From Microbacterium enclense (GTDB lineage Bacteria > Actinomycetota > Actinomycetes > Actinomycetales > Microbacteriaceae), in the NCBI RefSeq assembly GCF_001456955.1, contig NZ_KQ758469.1, forward strand, positions 64,926 through 128,925: a stretch of 64,000 bases of DNA, written 5' to 3'. Position numbers and translations under genes: made by a program. Below, one piece after another: positions 55,571 through 63,842 of this stretch. How positions within the stretch are numbered: the first letter of the stretch is position 1; each line of letters starts with the position of its first letter. Under the pieces are notes generated by a model, which was not told where the DNA came from, did not search any database, and saw only the letters and a list, made by a program, of their open reading frames with translations.

Positions 55571-55960
55571 TCAGCCGATGGCGGCGCGGATCTGGGCGGC
55601 GTCGTCGGTGCCGCTCGCCTCGGCGATGCGGCCGTGCTCCACGCGCCACATCGCGAAGGATGCGATGCTCACGCGTCGTCGCGTGGCGGCGATGTGCGCG
55701 AACACGCCGGTGTGGGTCCCGCCGCCGCGCAGGTGCACCGCGAGGCGGTCGTCCTCGACGAGCAGCTGGATGCGCTTCCACTGCCAGTCGGGAAACCCGT
55801 GCAGCAGGTCGGCGTACTCCTCGATCCAGGCGTCGGCGCCGGCGGGCAGGTGCGCGCGACGGACGTCGGGCTGCAGGAAGCCGCGCAGGTCGTCGAGATC
55901 GTGCCGGTTCAACGCGTCGAGCACGTCGGCGAACCACTCGCGCGTCTCCCAGGGCTCCAC
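55571..55960 (-). CDS. SnoaL/NTF2-like protein
   Basis: This 129-residue cone-fold protein of the SnoaL/NTF2 superfamily shows WFADVLDALNRHDLDDLRGF, an acceptor-pocket stretch HLPAGADAWIEEYADLLHGF, and VSIASFAMWRVEHGRIAEAS. Such proteins include small isomerases, hydrolases and ligand-binding proteins. The GTG at 55960 follows GGGGGA; an upstream ATG would add about 36 unconserved residues. The gene stands just before the BLUF pair on the same strand (about 126 bases), so a common operon is possible. Confidence 0.83.
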   Translation of the reverse strand: MEPWETREWFADVLDALNRHDLDDLRGFLQPDVRRAHLPAGADAWIEEYADLLHGFPDWQWKRIQLLVEDDRLAVHLRGGGTHTGVFAHIAATRRRVSIASFAMWRVEHGRIAEASGTDDAAQIRAAIG

Positions 55961-56155
55961 TCCCCCATTATCGACGGCGACAGCGGGAAGCGATCCGCCG
56001 TCGTCGGCGCGTGCGCGCGACGTGCGCGGTGGCGATCGGACACTCGGTGACGCCTCATGTCGAAGCACACGTCAGGGGGGTCCCCGTCTAACACATCGCC
56101 CCCGCCACCGCCGCCCCCTCGGCCGTTCCCGTCCCGGCGTGACACCGTGGCGCAC

Positions 56156-57469
56156 ATGGCATCCCCCCTCGCCCTGCTCCGTGACGACTCGCTCTCGCTC
56201 CTCCTCCGCGGCTACGGCTTCGGCGCGCATCTATGGCGGCGCGCCGACAGAGGTGCACGTGCGGTGCCGTTCCGCCTGCTCGGGCGCGAGGCCCTGTTCG
56301 TGCGCGGCGAAGAGGGCGTGCGCGTCTTCTACGACGAATCGCTCGTGCGACGGCACGGGGCGATGCCGGCGTTCATCCAGGAGTCGCTGTTCGGCCACGG
56401 CTCGGTGCACAGCCTCGACGGTGAGGAGCACCGTCACCGCAAGGCCACCTTCGTCGACGTGCTCTACGACGACGCCGAGGTGCAGCGGCTGCTGCCCGAG
56501 CTCGAGGGGCAGTGGCAGGGCGAGCTCGACGCGTGGGTCGCGGGCGGCGAGCGCTCGGCCTACGAGGCGGCCGTCGGAGCGCTCGGTCGCGCGATCATGC
56601 GGTGGGCAAGCATCCCGGGCACCGCGGCCGCCCAGACGCGGTGGGCGAAGCGTCAAGCGCAGATCGTCGACGGCTTCGGCGTGCCCTACTCCCCCGAGTT
56701 CGCCCTCGCCCTCGTCAACCGCGCGTGGTCCGACCGGCATGCTGCCGAGCTGATCGAGGCCGTGCGCACCGGCACGCTGCGACCCGCCGAGGGCACCGCC
56801 CTGCACGCGTGGGCGCACCATCGCGACCAGGGCGGTGAGCTGCTGCCCGCGAAGCGCGCGGGGGTCGAGCTGCAGAACAGCTTCCGGCCGATGATCGCCG
56901 TCTCGCGCTTCGTCGCCTTCGCCGCGAAGGAGCTGCACGACCGCCCCGAATGGCGCGAGCGCATCGCCGCGGAGACCGCCCAGCGGGGATCGCTCGTCGG
57001 CGGGCCGCTCGCCACGGCCTTCGCGCAGGAGATCCGTCGCACCGCCCCCTTCGTGCCGATGCTGCCCGCCTGGGCAGAGACCGACGTCGAGGTCGACGGT
57101 GAGCGGGTGCCCGCGGGCGGCCGGGTCGTGCTCGACATCCTCGGCACCGACACCGACACCCGGGAGTGGGAGCGGCCGTCGCAGTTCGCCCCCGAGCGCT
57201 TCGTCGGCGTCGACGACTACGAGGCGCTGCACGCCTTCGTCCCCCACGGCGGGGGCGACGTGCGCACCGGCCACCGTTGTCCCGGTGAGAAGCTCGCGAT
57301 CGCCGGGCTGGCGGCATCCATCGCCGTCCTCAGCGACCCGCGCCTGCGCATCTCGGGCCACGGCCTCGACGTGAACCGGCGACGGATGCCGACCAAGCCC
57401 CGCTCCGGCGGACGGGTGCGCCGCGCCGATGCGCCGTCGGGCTGTCCGTTCCACCGCGGCTCGCGCTGA
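56156..57469 (+). CDS. CYP152-like cytochrome P450 (peroxygenase)
   Basis: This is a 437-residue soluble P450 with the CYP152 mark. The heme loop is FVPHGGGDVRTGHRCPGEKL (Cys near 375). The I-helix region QEIRRTAPFVPM has Arg and Pro where CYP152 members bind the fatty acid carboxylate, in place of the usual acid-alcohol pair. Such enzymes use hydrogen peroxide to hydroxylate or decarboxylate fatty acids, without a reductase; no redox partner is next to it. I chose the ATG at 56156; a GTG nine bases earlier is possible. No clear ribosome site. The Arg-rich C-terminal tail is unconserved. Confidence 0.87.
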   Translation: MASPLALLRDDSLSLLLRGYGFGAHLWRRADRGARAVPFRLLGREALFVRGEEGVRVFYDESLVRRHGAMPAFIQESLFGHGSVHSLDGEEHRHRKATFVDVLYDDAEVQRLLPELEGQWQGELDAWVAGGERSAYEAAVGALGRAIMRWASIPGTAAAQTRWAKRQAQIVDGFGVPYSPEFALALVNRAWSDRHAAELIEAVRTGTLRPAEGTALHAWAHHRDQGGELLPAKRAGVELQNSFRPMIAVSRFVAFAAKELHDRPEWRERIAAETAQRGSLVGGPLATAFAQEIRRTAPFVPMLPAWAETDVEVDGERVPAGGRVVLDILGTDTDTREWERPSQFAPERFVGVDDYEALHAFVPHGGGDVRTGHRCPGEKLAIAGLAASIAVLSDPRLRISGHGLDVNRRRMPTKPRSGGRVRRADAPSGCPFHRGSR

Positions 57470-57502
57470 CATCGGCGGCGGCGCCCGTCTTGGTCGGCGG
57501 AG

Positions 57503-57701
57503 TTGTCCACAGACGCGGCGAGGCGACGTGTCCACCACCGTGCGAACGCTTCGCCGGATCGTGGGCCGGCCGAAGGCGCGGAATTACGCGCGTGTAGTTT
57601 CGAAGTTCCCATCGAATGAGCGAGTCTTCCCACACACTGTGCACAGCGCTCAGCGGGTTTCGCACACGATTCCACAGAGTTATCCACAGCCTGTGGGAAG
57701 A
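57503..57701. other. intergenic cluster of DnaA-box-like sites
   Basis: In the gene-free stretch 57470-57770 are TTGTCCACA (57503-57511) and TTATCCACA (57680-57688), both perfect DnaA boxes. Weaker relatives lie at GTGTCCACC (about 57529), CTGTGCACA (57638) and ATTCCACAG (57670). TCTTCCCACA (57625-57634) and TGTGGGAAGA (57692-57701) are a perfect inverted pair around three of them. The block is relatively AT-rich for this genome. There is no dnaA or dnaN nearby. Confidence 0.65.
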
Positions 57702-57770
57702 ACCGCCGTACGTGCGTGCGTCATTCGCTCCCGGCCCGCTCCGATGGCCTTCCGCGACCCGAGACGCGCC

Positions 57771-59357
57771 TCACACGCGAGCCGCGCGCGTGGCCGCCAG
57801 CTGCTCGGCCAGGTGCCGGGCGCCGCGCACGGCGATGGCGACGCTCGTCAGGGTGGGGTTCATCGTGTTGGCGGTGGGGATGAGGGCGTTGCCGCCGACC
57901 ACGAGGTTGTCGAAGCCCCAAACCCGCGAGTACGGATCGGCGACCGAGACCGCGGGGTCGGTGCCCATTCGCATGGTGCCCATGAAGTGCAGGCTCGAGC
58001 CGAAGGGGAGCAGGCGCGGCTCAGCGATGAACGTGCCGAGCGCGCTCCCCGCTCGGCGCAGCAGTGCGGTCGCCTCCTCGATCTCCCGCTCCTCGTCGGC
58101 GTCGAGCGCGTAGTCGATCGTGAAGTTCGGAAGCCCGCGGTAGTCGACCTCGTCGTCGGAGAAGGTTGCGCCGTCTTCGACACGGGGGAACTTGCGCACG
58201 CCGTAGCCCATGTTGACGTACCCCCAGCGGTTGCCCGACGCCGGGTGGTCGCTCGGCAGGGGGAACGGCGGCGTCTCGGCGTACATGATCTGGGCGGAGT
58301 AGGGGTGATCGGGCTCGGAGAAGGGGATGCGATTGACCGCCGCGACCGGATCGGTGGGGTTCTTCGCCCGACGCGCCAGCTCGGCGCTCAGCTCGTCGTC
58401 CGAGACGAGGTCGGCCATGCGGTCGCCGTCGAGCGCCACCGTGCTGATGACCACGTGGTGTTCGGTGAGGTAGCGCCCGAGGGGCGCGGGGCGGATGCCG
58501 GAGGCGAAGAGCAACTGCGGCGAGCGGAACGCGTCGGCCGCGACCACGACGGCATCCGCTTCGACGATCGACTGCTCGCCGGTGCGCAGGTCTTCGATCA
58601 CGACCCCCCGCACGTGCGCGCCGTCGTGCTCGATGTGCCGGACCAGCGTGAGGTCGCGCAGCTCGAAACGGGCGGCGGTGTCGCTCCCCTGGTCGAGAAG
58701 CGGGCCGAGAACGGTGTCGGCGCCGGCCCAGCGCATGGTGCCGTCGGGCTGGGGGTCGCCGGCGACGGGTAGGGTGCTCACGCCGTATCCGTCGGGCAGC
58801 TCGTCGCCGAACTCGCGCGAGAGGAGCTCGCGGATGGCGGCTCCGACGGGCGAGTCCGAGAAGGCGGCGCTCTGCTTGTGCAGGAGTCCCTCGGCGGTGG
58901 AGATGAGATCCTCCCACTCCCCATCGGGGATGACGTCGATCATCTCGCTGAAGGCCGGACGCGGGATCGCGCAGGTCCAGTGGGCTCCCTGACCGCCGAC
59001 ATTCGTCGCGGCCGCGGCCGCGGGGAAGTTCGATGCGTGCGCCGACCCCTCACCGCCGAAGTCCAGCAGGTGCGTTCCCTGGCGGGCGGTGAACATGCCC
59101 TCGACGACCGCCCCGGCGGGGATGCCGAGCGAGGCCCGGAACTCCCCCGCCTGCGGTCCCTGCGAACGCTCGCGCGCGCGGGCCTTCTCGTCGGGATCGG
59201 TGATGTTGCGCACACTTTGGCCGGGACGCTCGGTGACCTGCGGGCCGGCCTCGAACATCACGACTCGCGCGTCGGGCAGCGCTTCCAGCAGCAGTCGCGC
59301 ATACGTGGCTCCGACGGGGCCGCTGCCGACGACGGCGACGACGGGGGTGTCGCTCAT
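57771..59357 (-). CDS. GMC oxidoreductase, pyranose-2-oxidase / C-glycoside-oxidase-like
   Basis: This is a 528-residue FAD enzyme of the GMC superfamily. FAD binding: VAVVGSGPVGATYARLL near 6-22. The motif NVGGQGAHWTCAIPRP (His126) parallels the THWTCATP loop of pyranose 2-oxidases. The C terminus has the catalytic His457 (SSLHFMGTMRMG) and Asn500 (NTMNPTLTSVAIA). The GMC relatives include bacterial pyranose oxidases and C-glycoside 3-oxidases such as Microbacterium CarA, so sugar or glycoside C2/C3 oxidation is plausible. The start follows CGAAGGAGAAATC. It lies 40 bases after the exporter gene. Confidence 0.88.
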   Translation of the reverse strand: MSDTPVVAVVGSGPVGATYARLLLEALPDARVVMFEAGPQVTERPGQSVRNITDPDEKARARERSQGPQAGEFRASLGIPAGAVVEGMFTARQGTHLLDFGGEGSAHASNFPAAAAATNVGGQGAHWTCAIPRPAFSEMIDVIPDGEWEDLISTAEGLLHKQSAAFSDSPVGAAIRELLSREFGDELPDGYGVSTLPVAGDPQPDGTMRWAGADTVLGPLLDQGSDTAARFELRDLTLVRHIEHDGAHVRGVVIEDLRTGEQSIVEADAVVVAADAFRSPQLLFASGIRPAPLGRYLTEHHVVISTVALDGDRMADLVSDDELSAELARRAKNPTDPVAAVNRIPFSEPDHPYSAQIMYAETPPFPLPSDHPASGNRWGYVNMGYGVRKFPRVEDGATFSDDEVDYRGLPNFTIDYALDADEEREIEEATALLRRAGSALGTFIAEPRLLPFGSSLHFMGTMRMGTDPAVSVADPYSRVWGFDNLVVGGNALIPTANTMNPTLTSVAIAVRGARHLAEQLAATRAARV

Positions 59358-59397
59358 GATTTCTCCTTCGTTGTTCACAGCGATGGCAAGCAGGTGG

Positions 59398-60891
59398 TCA
59401 CGCCGGTTGACGGTCGACTGGTTCGGGCAGCGGGGCCGGCATCTCATCCGACAGACGCTCCGCGGGAAGCAGCAGCGCGATGACCACTCCGCACGCGTAG
59501 ACGAGGGCGAGCCCCAGGAAGACGGGCGCGAACACGTCGTGGTAAACGAGCCCGACCTGCGCCTGCAGCGCCTCGGGTGTCGACCGGACCGCCGCCGGCG
59601 TGAGGGTGGCGGCATCCAGTCCCGATGGAAGAGCGGCCGCGACCGAGAAGCCGACCACGCCGCCGACGACCGCGGTGCCCACGGCCGCTCCCACCTGTCG
59701 CACGAGGTTCGTGGTCGCGGTGACCGCCCCCAGATCGTCTCGGGAGGCGGCGCTCTGCACGACCGCAAAGATGAGGTTGGTGAACGCTCCGGTGCCGATG
59801 CCGACCGCAGCCATGACCGCCATCGGCGCCCACAGCGGAACCCCCGCCGGAAGAAGCGCCATCGTGAACAGGCCGGCCGCGGCGAGCGCGGTGCCCGTCA
59901 CGGGGTAGAGCCGGTACCGCCCCGAGCGACTGACCAGCCACCCGGTGAGCAGACTGCTGACGAGCATGCCGAGCACGGTCGCCACCGGCACGAGACCCGA
60001 GACCGTCGCGCTGGTGCGATACGCCATCTGCACGTAGGTGGGGATGTACGCGACCACCGAGAACAGGCCCGCACCGACGACGAGCGAGAGTCCGAGGCAG
60101 ACGAGGATGGTGCGGTTGCGGAGGATCCGCGGGGGAAGGATGGGCGCGAGGGCGCGACGCTCGATCACGACGAGGGCCAGGATGCCGAGGGCCGCCGCCA
60201 CCGCGCAGACGATCGCCGCGGGACGCAGGGTCTCGTCGCCCATCCAGGTGACCGCGAGGATGAGCGCCAGGAGCGAGCCGGTGAAGACGAGCGAGCCGGG
60301 CACGTCGAAGCGCGGATGGGCGCCGCCCGGCAGGCGCGGAATCGCCGTGAGCGCGAGGACGAGTGCGACGAGCCCCACCGGGATGTTGATCCAGAACACC
60401 CACGGCCAGCTCGAATAGTCGGTGATGAGGCCGCCGACCACGGGGCCGACGACGATGGCGACCGGGAAGGCCGCGCCGATCACGGCCATGTAGCGGGGTC
60501 GCTGGCGGGGGGTGGTGACCCGGGCGACGATGGTCTGCGACATCAGCTGCAGCCCCGCCGACCCGAGTCCCTGGAGCACGCGCGCGGCGATGAGCCACCC
60601 CAGGTCGGGCGCGAAGCCGCAGGCGAGCGAGGCCACCAGGAACATCACGAGCGAGACGACGAAGACGCGGCGCGGGCCGACGACGTCTCCGAGCTTGCCG
60701 AGTACGGGGAGCATCACCGTGGCCGCGAGCGTGTAGCCGACCATGATCCAGCTCATGTGCTCGAGCGCACCGAGGTCGCCGGCGATGGTGGCGAGCGAGG
60801 TGGAGACGACGGTGTGGTCGAGGGCGCCGAGGAACGACACCGCGAGCAGGGCCGCGACGAGGACGCGCACGCGCGTAGGAGAGAGAGTCAT
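59398..60891 (-). CDS. DHA2-family MFS exporter
   Basis: This is a 497-residue drug:H+ antiporter-type (EmrB/QacA) transporter, with about 14 predicted helices. The N-terminal FLGALDHTVVSTSLATIAGD (LD-V-I motif), WIMVGYTLAATVMLPVLGKL, GDVVGPRRVFVVSLVMFL and RVLQGLGSAGLQLMSQTIVA (motif C-like GxxxG region) are diagnostic. The tail is Pro-rich. The start lies 107 bases downstream of a palindromic operator/promoter. It is directly followed by the GMC oxidoreductase gene. Its likely job is exporting an aromatic or glycosidic compound. Confidence 0.9.
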   Translation of the reverse strand: MTLSPTRVRVLVAALLAVSFLGALDHTVVSTSLATIAGDLGALEHMSWIMVGYTLAATVMLPVLGKLGDVVGPRRVFVVSLVMFLVASLACGFAPDLGWLIAARVLQGLGSAGLQLMSQTIVARVTTPRQRPRYMAVIGAAFPVAIVVGPVVGGLITDYSSWPWVFWINIPVGLVALVLALTAIPRLPGGAHPRFDVPGSLVFTGSLLALILAVTWMGDETLRPAAIVCAVAAALGILALVVIERRALAPILPPRILRNRTILVCLGLSLVVGAGLFSVVAYIPTYVQMAYRTSATVSGLVPVATVLGMLVSSLLTGWLVSRSGRYRLYPVTGTALAAAGLFTMALLPAGVPLWAPMAVMAAVGIGTGAFTNLIFAVVQSAASRDDLGAVTATTNLVRQVGAAVGTAVVGGVVGFSVAAALPSGLDAATLTPAAVRSTPEALQAQVGLVYHDVFAPVFLGLALVYACGVVIALLLPAERLSDEMPAPLPEPVDRQPA

Positions 60892-60991
60892 GCGTGGGGC
60901 GCCCGTACGACCGGGCGATCGACGCGACCGTGTGTGCCGCTCCGGCTCCCTCACCGGGCGAACGGACTCGATGAGCCCCGACGTCCCCGCC

Positions 60992-61012
60992 ATCATACCC
61001 GACTTTTGTCGG
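60992..61012 (-). promoter_or_regulatory. promoter with palindromic operator for the exporter genes
   Basis: On the minus strand CCGACAAAAGTCGG (61012-60999) sits directly before TATGAT (60997-60992), a good -10 box. The -35 is weak (GTTCGA at 61020-61015). The palindrome falls between -35 and -10, as for TetR or MarR-type repressors. No such regulator gene is in the window. Confidence 0.65.
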
Positions 61013-61021
61013 TTTCGAACA

Positions 61022-61810
61022 TTACCGGAGCGCATTCGACAGAACCGTCGCGGCCCCCGACAGCGTCTGCCCCCCGTCGACGCCGATCTCGGCCCCGGTG
61101 AGGAACGCCGCGGCATCCGAGAGCAGGAAGGCGACGATGCCGGCGACCTCGGTCACGGCACCCGCTCGTCCCAGAGGGATCACCGACTCGTTCGCCGAGC
61201 GGAAGGCGGGCGGCGCACCGGCCGTCATGGCGGTGTCGATGAAACCGGGGTGTACGAGATTGACCCGGATACCGCGGGGTCCGAGCTCGGTGACGCAAGC
61301 ATGCGTGAGCCCGCGCAGAGCCCACTTGCTGGCCGTGTAGGCCGCGGTGTAATGCCCGGTCAGGCCCGCGACCGAGCCGATGTTGACGATCGAGGACCCG
61401 GCATCCATCAGTGGAAGAAGCGCCTGGATGCCGAGCATCGCTCCCGTGACGTTGACCGCGAAGACGCGATCCCAGTCGTCGCGAGCGAGGGCGCCGATGC
61501 GCGCGCGGTGCGTGATGCCGGCGTTGTTGACGAGGCCGCGGACGCGGCGGCCCGCGAGGGACGCGGCGAGGGTCGTCCAGTCCTCCTCCGACGAGACGTC
61601 GAGGCGGCGGTAGGTGATGGCGCTCGAGGCGACGAGCGCCGGGGCGTCGGCAGACACATCGACGGCGATCACCTCGGCGCCCGCCCGCGCCAGGACCAGC
61701 GCCTCCTCAGCCCCCTGGCCGCCGGCGGCGCCCGTGACGACGAAGAGGTGCCCGGCGAGGCCGGGCACGTCCGCGTCGGCGGCGGCCGAGACCGCGCCGG
61801 CGCCGCTCAT
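61022..61810 (-). CDS. short-chain dehydrogenase/reductase of the catabolic operon
   Basis: This 262-residue classical SDR has the Rossmann loop FVVTGAAGGQGAEEALVLAR, VNNAGI, NIGSVAG (Ser) and YTASKWALRGL (YxxxK), then GxH-like NLVHPGFIDTAM. VIAVDVS after the second strand suggests NAD rather than NADP. It shares its start with the FAH stop (ATGA). In the catabolic operon it would oxidise or reduce an alcohol/ketone intermediate. Confidence 0.92.
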   Translation of the reverse strand: MSGAGAVSAAADADVPGLAGHLFVVTGAAGGQGAEEALVLARAGAEVIAVDVSADAPALVASSAITYRRLDVSSEEDWTTLAASLAGRRVRGLVNNAGITHRARIGALARDDWDRVFAVNVTGAMLGIQALLPLMDAGSSIVNIGSVAGLTGHYTAAYTASKWALRGLTHACVTELGPRGIRVNLVHPGFIDTAMTAGAPPAFRSANESVIPLGRAGAVTEVAGIVAFLLSDAAAFLTGAEIGVDGGQTLSGAATVLSNALR

Positions 61811-62778
61811 CTGCTCCGCGCCCGAGACCGCTGCCGCGCTCGCAGAACCGGCGGCGCCGCCACCCTCTCCCCCACGACGTTGACGATCTCACCCACGCCC
61901 TCGATCACGAGGCGCACCTCATCGCCCGGTTCGAGCGGTCGCGGGTTGAGACCGCCGCGGCGGCCCCACAGCTCGCCGAGGCAGCCGCCGTTCCCCACCG
62001 TGCCCGAGCCGAGGACGTCGCCCGGAACGACCACGGAGTTGCGCGCGGCGTAAGCCACGAGCTCGGGGAACGGCCAGCCCATGTTCGACACGAGGTCGTG
62101 GCCGACCAGCTCGCCGTTCACGAAGAGCTCGGCGCGCACGGCGAGGAAGCCGTCGGCGTCGACGAACGGCTCCAGCTCATCGGCTGTGACGATCCACGGC
62201 CCGAGCGTCATCGCGAAGTCCTTGCCCTTCGCGGGCCCGAGCCGCACCTTCATCTCGCGCGACTGCAGATCACGGGCCGACCAGTCGTTCATCACGGTGT
62301 AGCCGAAGATGTGGGATGCCGCGGTCTCGGCATCCAGGTTCTCGCCGTCGGAGCCCGGTACGGCGCCGATCACGACGGCGAGCTCGAGCTCCACGTCGAG
62401 TCGCCGGGTCTCGGGAATCGCGACGACATCACCGGTCGCCCGGACGGTGTGCGGGTTGGTGAAGTAGAACGTCGGCGCCTCGTACCACTCGGGCACGACC
62501 TCGCTCTTGCCGTCGACCGACGCGCTCACGCCCTCGACGTGCTCCTCGAACGCCACGAAGTCCCGGATGGATGCGGGCACGAGGGGAACGAGCAGACGCA
62601 CCTCGGCGAGCGGGCGAGCCAGGCTCGTATCGCGGCGCCGGAACAGCTCGCCGGCGGCTTCGAGCCCCTGCGCCAACACCTCGGCCACCCTCAGCCCGTC
62701 CGGGAAGGGGATGACCTGGGAGCCGTCGACGAACCCCTCGCCCACGTCGGCACCGTCGGCCCAGCGCGCGATCCTCAC
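61807..62778 (-). CDS. fumarylacetoacetate hydrolase family protein
   Basis: This is a 323-residue FAH-family enzyme that splits C-C bonds in beta-diketo acids (fumarylpyruvate, fumarylacetoacetate or similar) with a bound metal. It contains IRDFVAFEEHVEGV, FYFTNPHTVRATGDVV, DVELELAVVIG (metal Glu residues), GYTVMNDWSARDLQSREMKV and GTVGNGGCLGELWGRR. The GTG at 62778 overlaps the upstream stop, and its stop overlaps the SDR start. Operon context: an aromatic ring-cleavage product hydrolase. Confidence 0.92.
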   Translation of the reverse strand: MRIARWADGADVGEGFVDGSQVIPFPDGLRVAEVLAQGLEAAGELFRRRDTSLARPLAEVRLLVPLVPASIRDFVAFEEHVEGVSASVDGKSEVVPEWYEAPTFYFTNPHTVRATGDVVAIPETRRLDVELELAVVIGAVPGSDGENLDAETAASHIFGYTVMNDWSARDLQSREMKVRLGPAKGKDFAMTLGPWIVTADELEPFVDADGFLAVRAELFVNGELVGHDLVSNMGWPFPELVAYAARNSVVVPGDVLGSGTVGNGGCLGELWGRRGGLNPRPLEPGDEVRLVIEGVGEIVNVVGERVAAPPVLRARQRSRARSR

Positions 62779-63842
62779 GCGTGCACCCGGGTGCGCAGCA
62801 ACTCGGCCGCATTCGCGCCCAGGATACCGGTCACCTCGGCATCCGACAGTCCCGCGCCCCGCACGAAGGCGACGGGCTCGTCGAGACCCATGTCGAACGG
62901 GAAGTCGCTGCCGAGCAGCACCCGGTCGGCTCCCGCCGCCTCGACGAGCCAGCGCAGTGCGCGCTCGTCGTGCACGACGGTGTCGAACCAGATCCTCGAC
63001 AGGTAGGACGAGGGCGCGTGCGCGCAGCCCCGGGCCTCCGGCCGCACCTTCCACGCGCGGTCGGAGCGACCGATGGCCGTCGGCAAGTAGCCGCCGCCGT
63101 GCGCGGCGACGAGACGGAGTTCCGGATGCCGGTCGAGCACGCCCGCGAAGATGACGTGCGACAGCGCGACCGCGTTCTCGGTGGGCTGGCCGACGGTGTT
63201 GGAGAGGTAGAACCGGTCGAGACGCTCATCGAGCGAGCAGCCGAAGGGGTGCAGGAAGACCACCGCGCGCAGCTCGGCCGCTCGCGCCCAGAAGGGCTCG
63301 AGACGTTCGTCGCTCAGCTCGACATCGCCGGCGAACGACGAGATCTCCACTCCCGCGAGACCGCGACCGAGAACGGCGTCGTCGAGCGCGTCGACGGCCA
63401 GGTGCGGGTGCTGCATGGGGACGACTCCGAGGCCGACGAGACGGTCGGGCGCCTGGGCGACATGGTCGGCGATGAGGCGGTTGACCTCGCCCGTCACCCA
63501 CGTCGCGAGTCCCTCGTTCGCCCACGGGTAGAAGTGGTTCGGGGAGGGGCTCACCCACTGACGGTCGACGCCCTGCGCGTTCATTGCCTCGAGGCGCGCG
63601 CGCACGTCGGTCAGGCGCGGGAAGCGCTCGCCGATCATGCGGCCCGAAGCCTGCAGGCTCGCGAGCCCGTTGCGCGTCAGCTCGAGGTCGGCCGCGGCCT
63701 GCACCTCGTCGGGCACGCGGCGTTCGACCTCGGCGTGCAGCCCCGGCATGAGCAGGTGGGCGTGCACGTCGGTGATCTCGCTCGTTCGCGACGCCCCGTG
63801 ATCGCCCGTGACGGGTGCGGTGCCGTCGACGACGCCGGTCAT
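62775..63842 (-). CDS. amidohydrolase-2 family protein (ACMSD-like)
   Basis: This is a 355-residue TIM-barrel metalloenzyme of the amidohydrolase-2 group. It has VHAHLLMPGL (HxH metal ligands), QWVSPSPNHFYPW, VVFLHPFG (His), LVAAHGGGYLPTAIGR (His) and LLGSDFPFDMG (Asp). Members include aminocarboxymuconate-semialdehyde decarboxylase and gamma-resorcylate decarboxylase, so decarboxylation of an aromatic or ring-opened acid is a good guess. It overlaps both neighbours by four bases. Confidence 0.9.
   Translation of the reverse strand: MTGVVDGTAPVTGDHGASRTSEITDVHAHLLMPGLHAEVERRVPDEVQAAADLELTRNGLASLQASGRMIGERFPRLTDVRARLEAMNAQGVDRQWVSPSPNHFYPWANEGLATWVTGEVNRLIADHVAQAPDRLVGLGVVPMQHPHLAVDALDDAVLGRGLAGVEISSFAGDVELSDERLEPFWARAAELRAVVFLHPFGCSLDERLDRFYLSNTVGQPTENAVALSHVIFAGVLDRHPELRLVAAHGGGYLPTAIGRSDRAWKVRPEARGCAHAPSSYLSRIWFDTVVHDERALRWLVEAAGADRVLLGSDFPFDMGLDEPVAFVRGAGLSDAEVTGILGANAAELLRTRVHA

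Noticed and set aside
57470..57770. Chromosomal replication origin
   Set aside because: Only two perfect DnaA boxes, and dnaA, dnaN, recF, gyrB and rpmH are absent.
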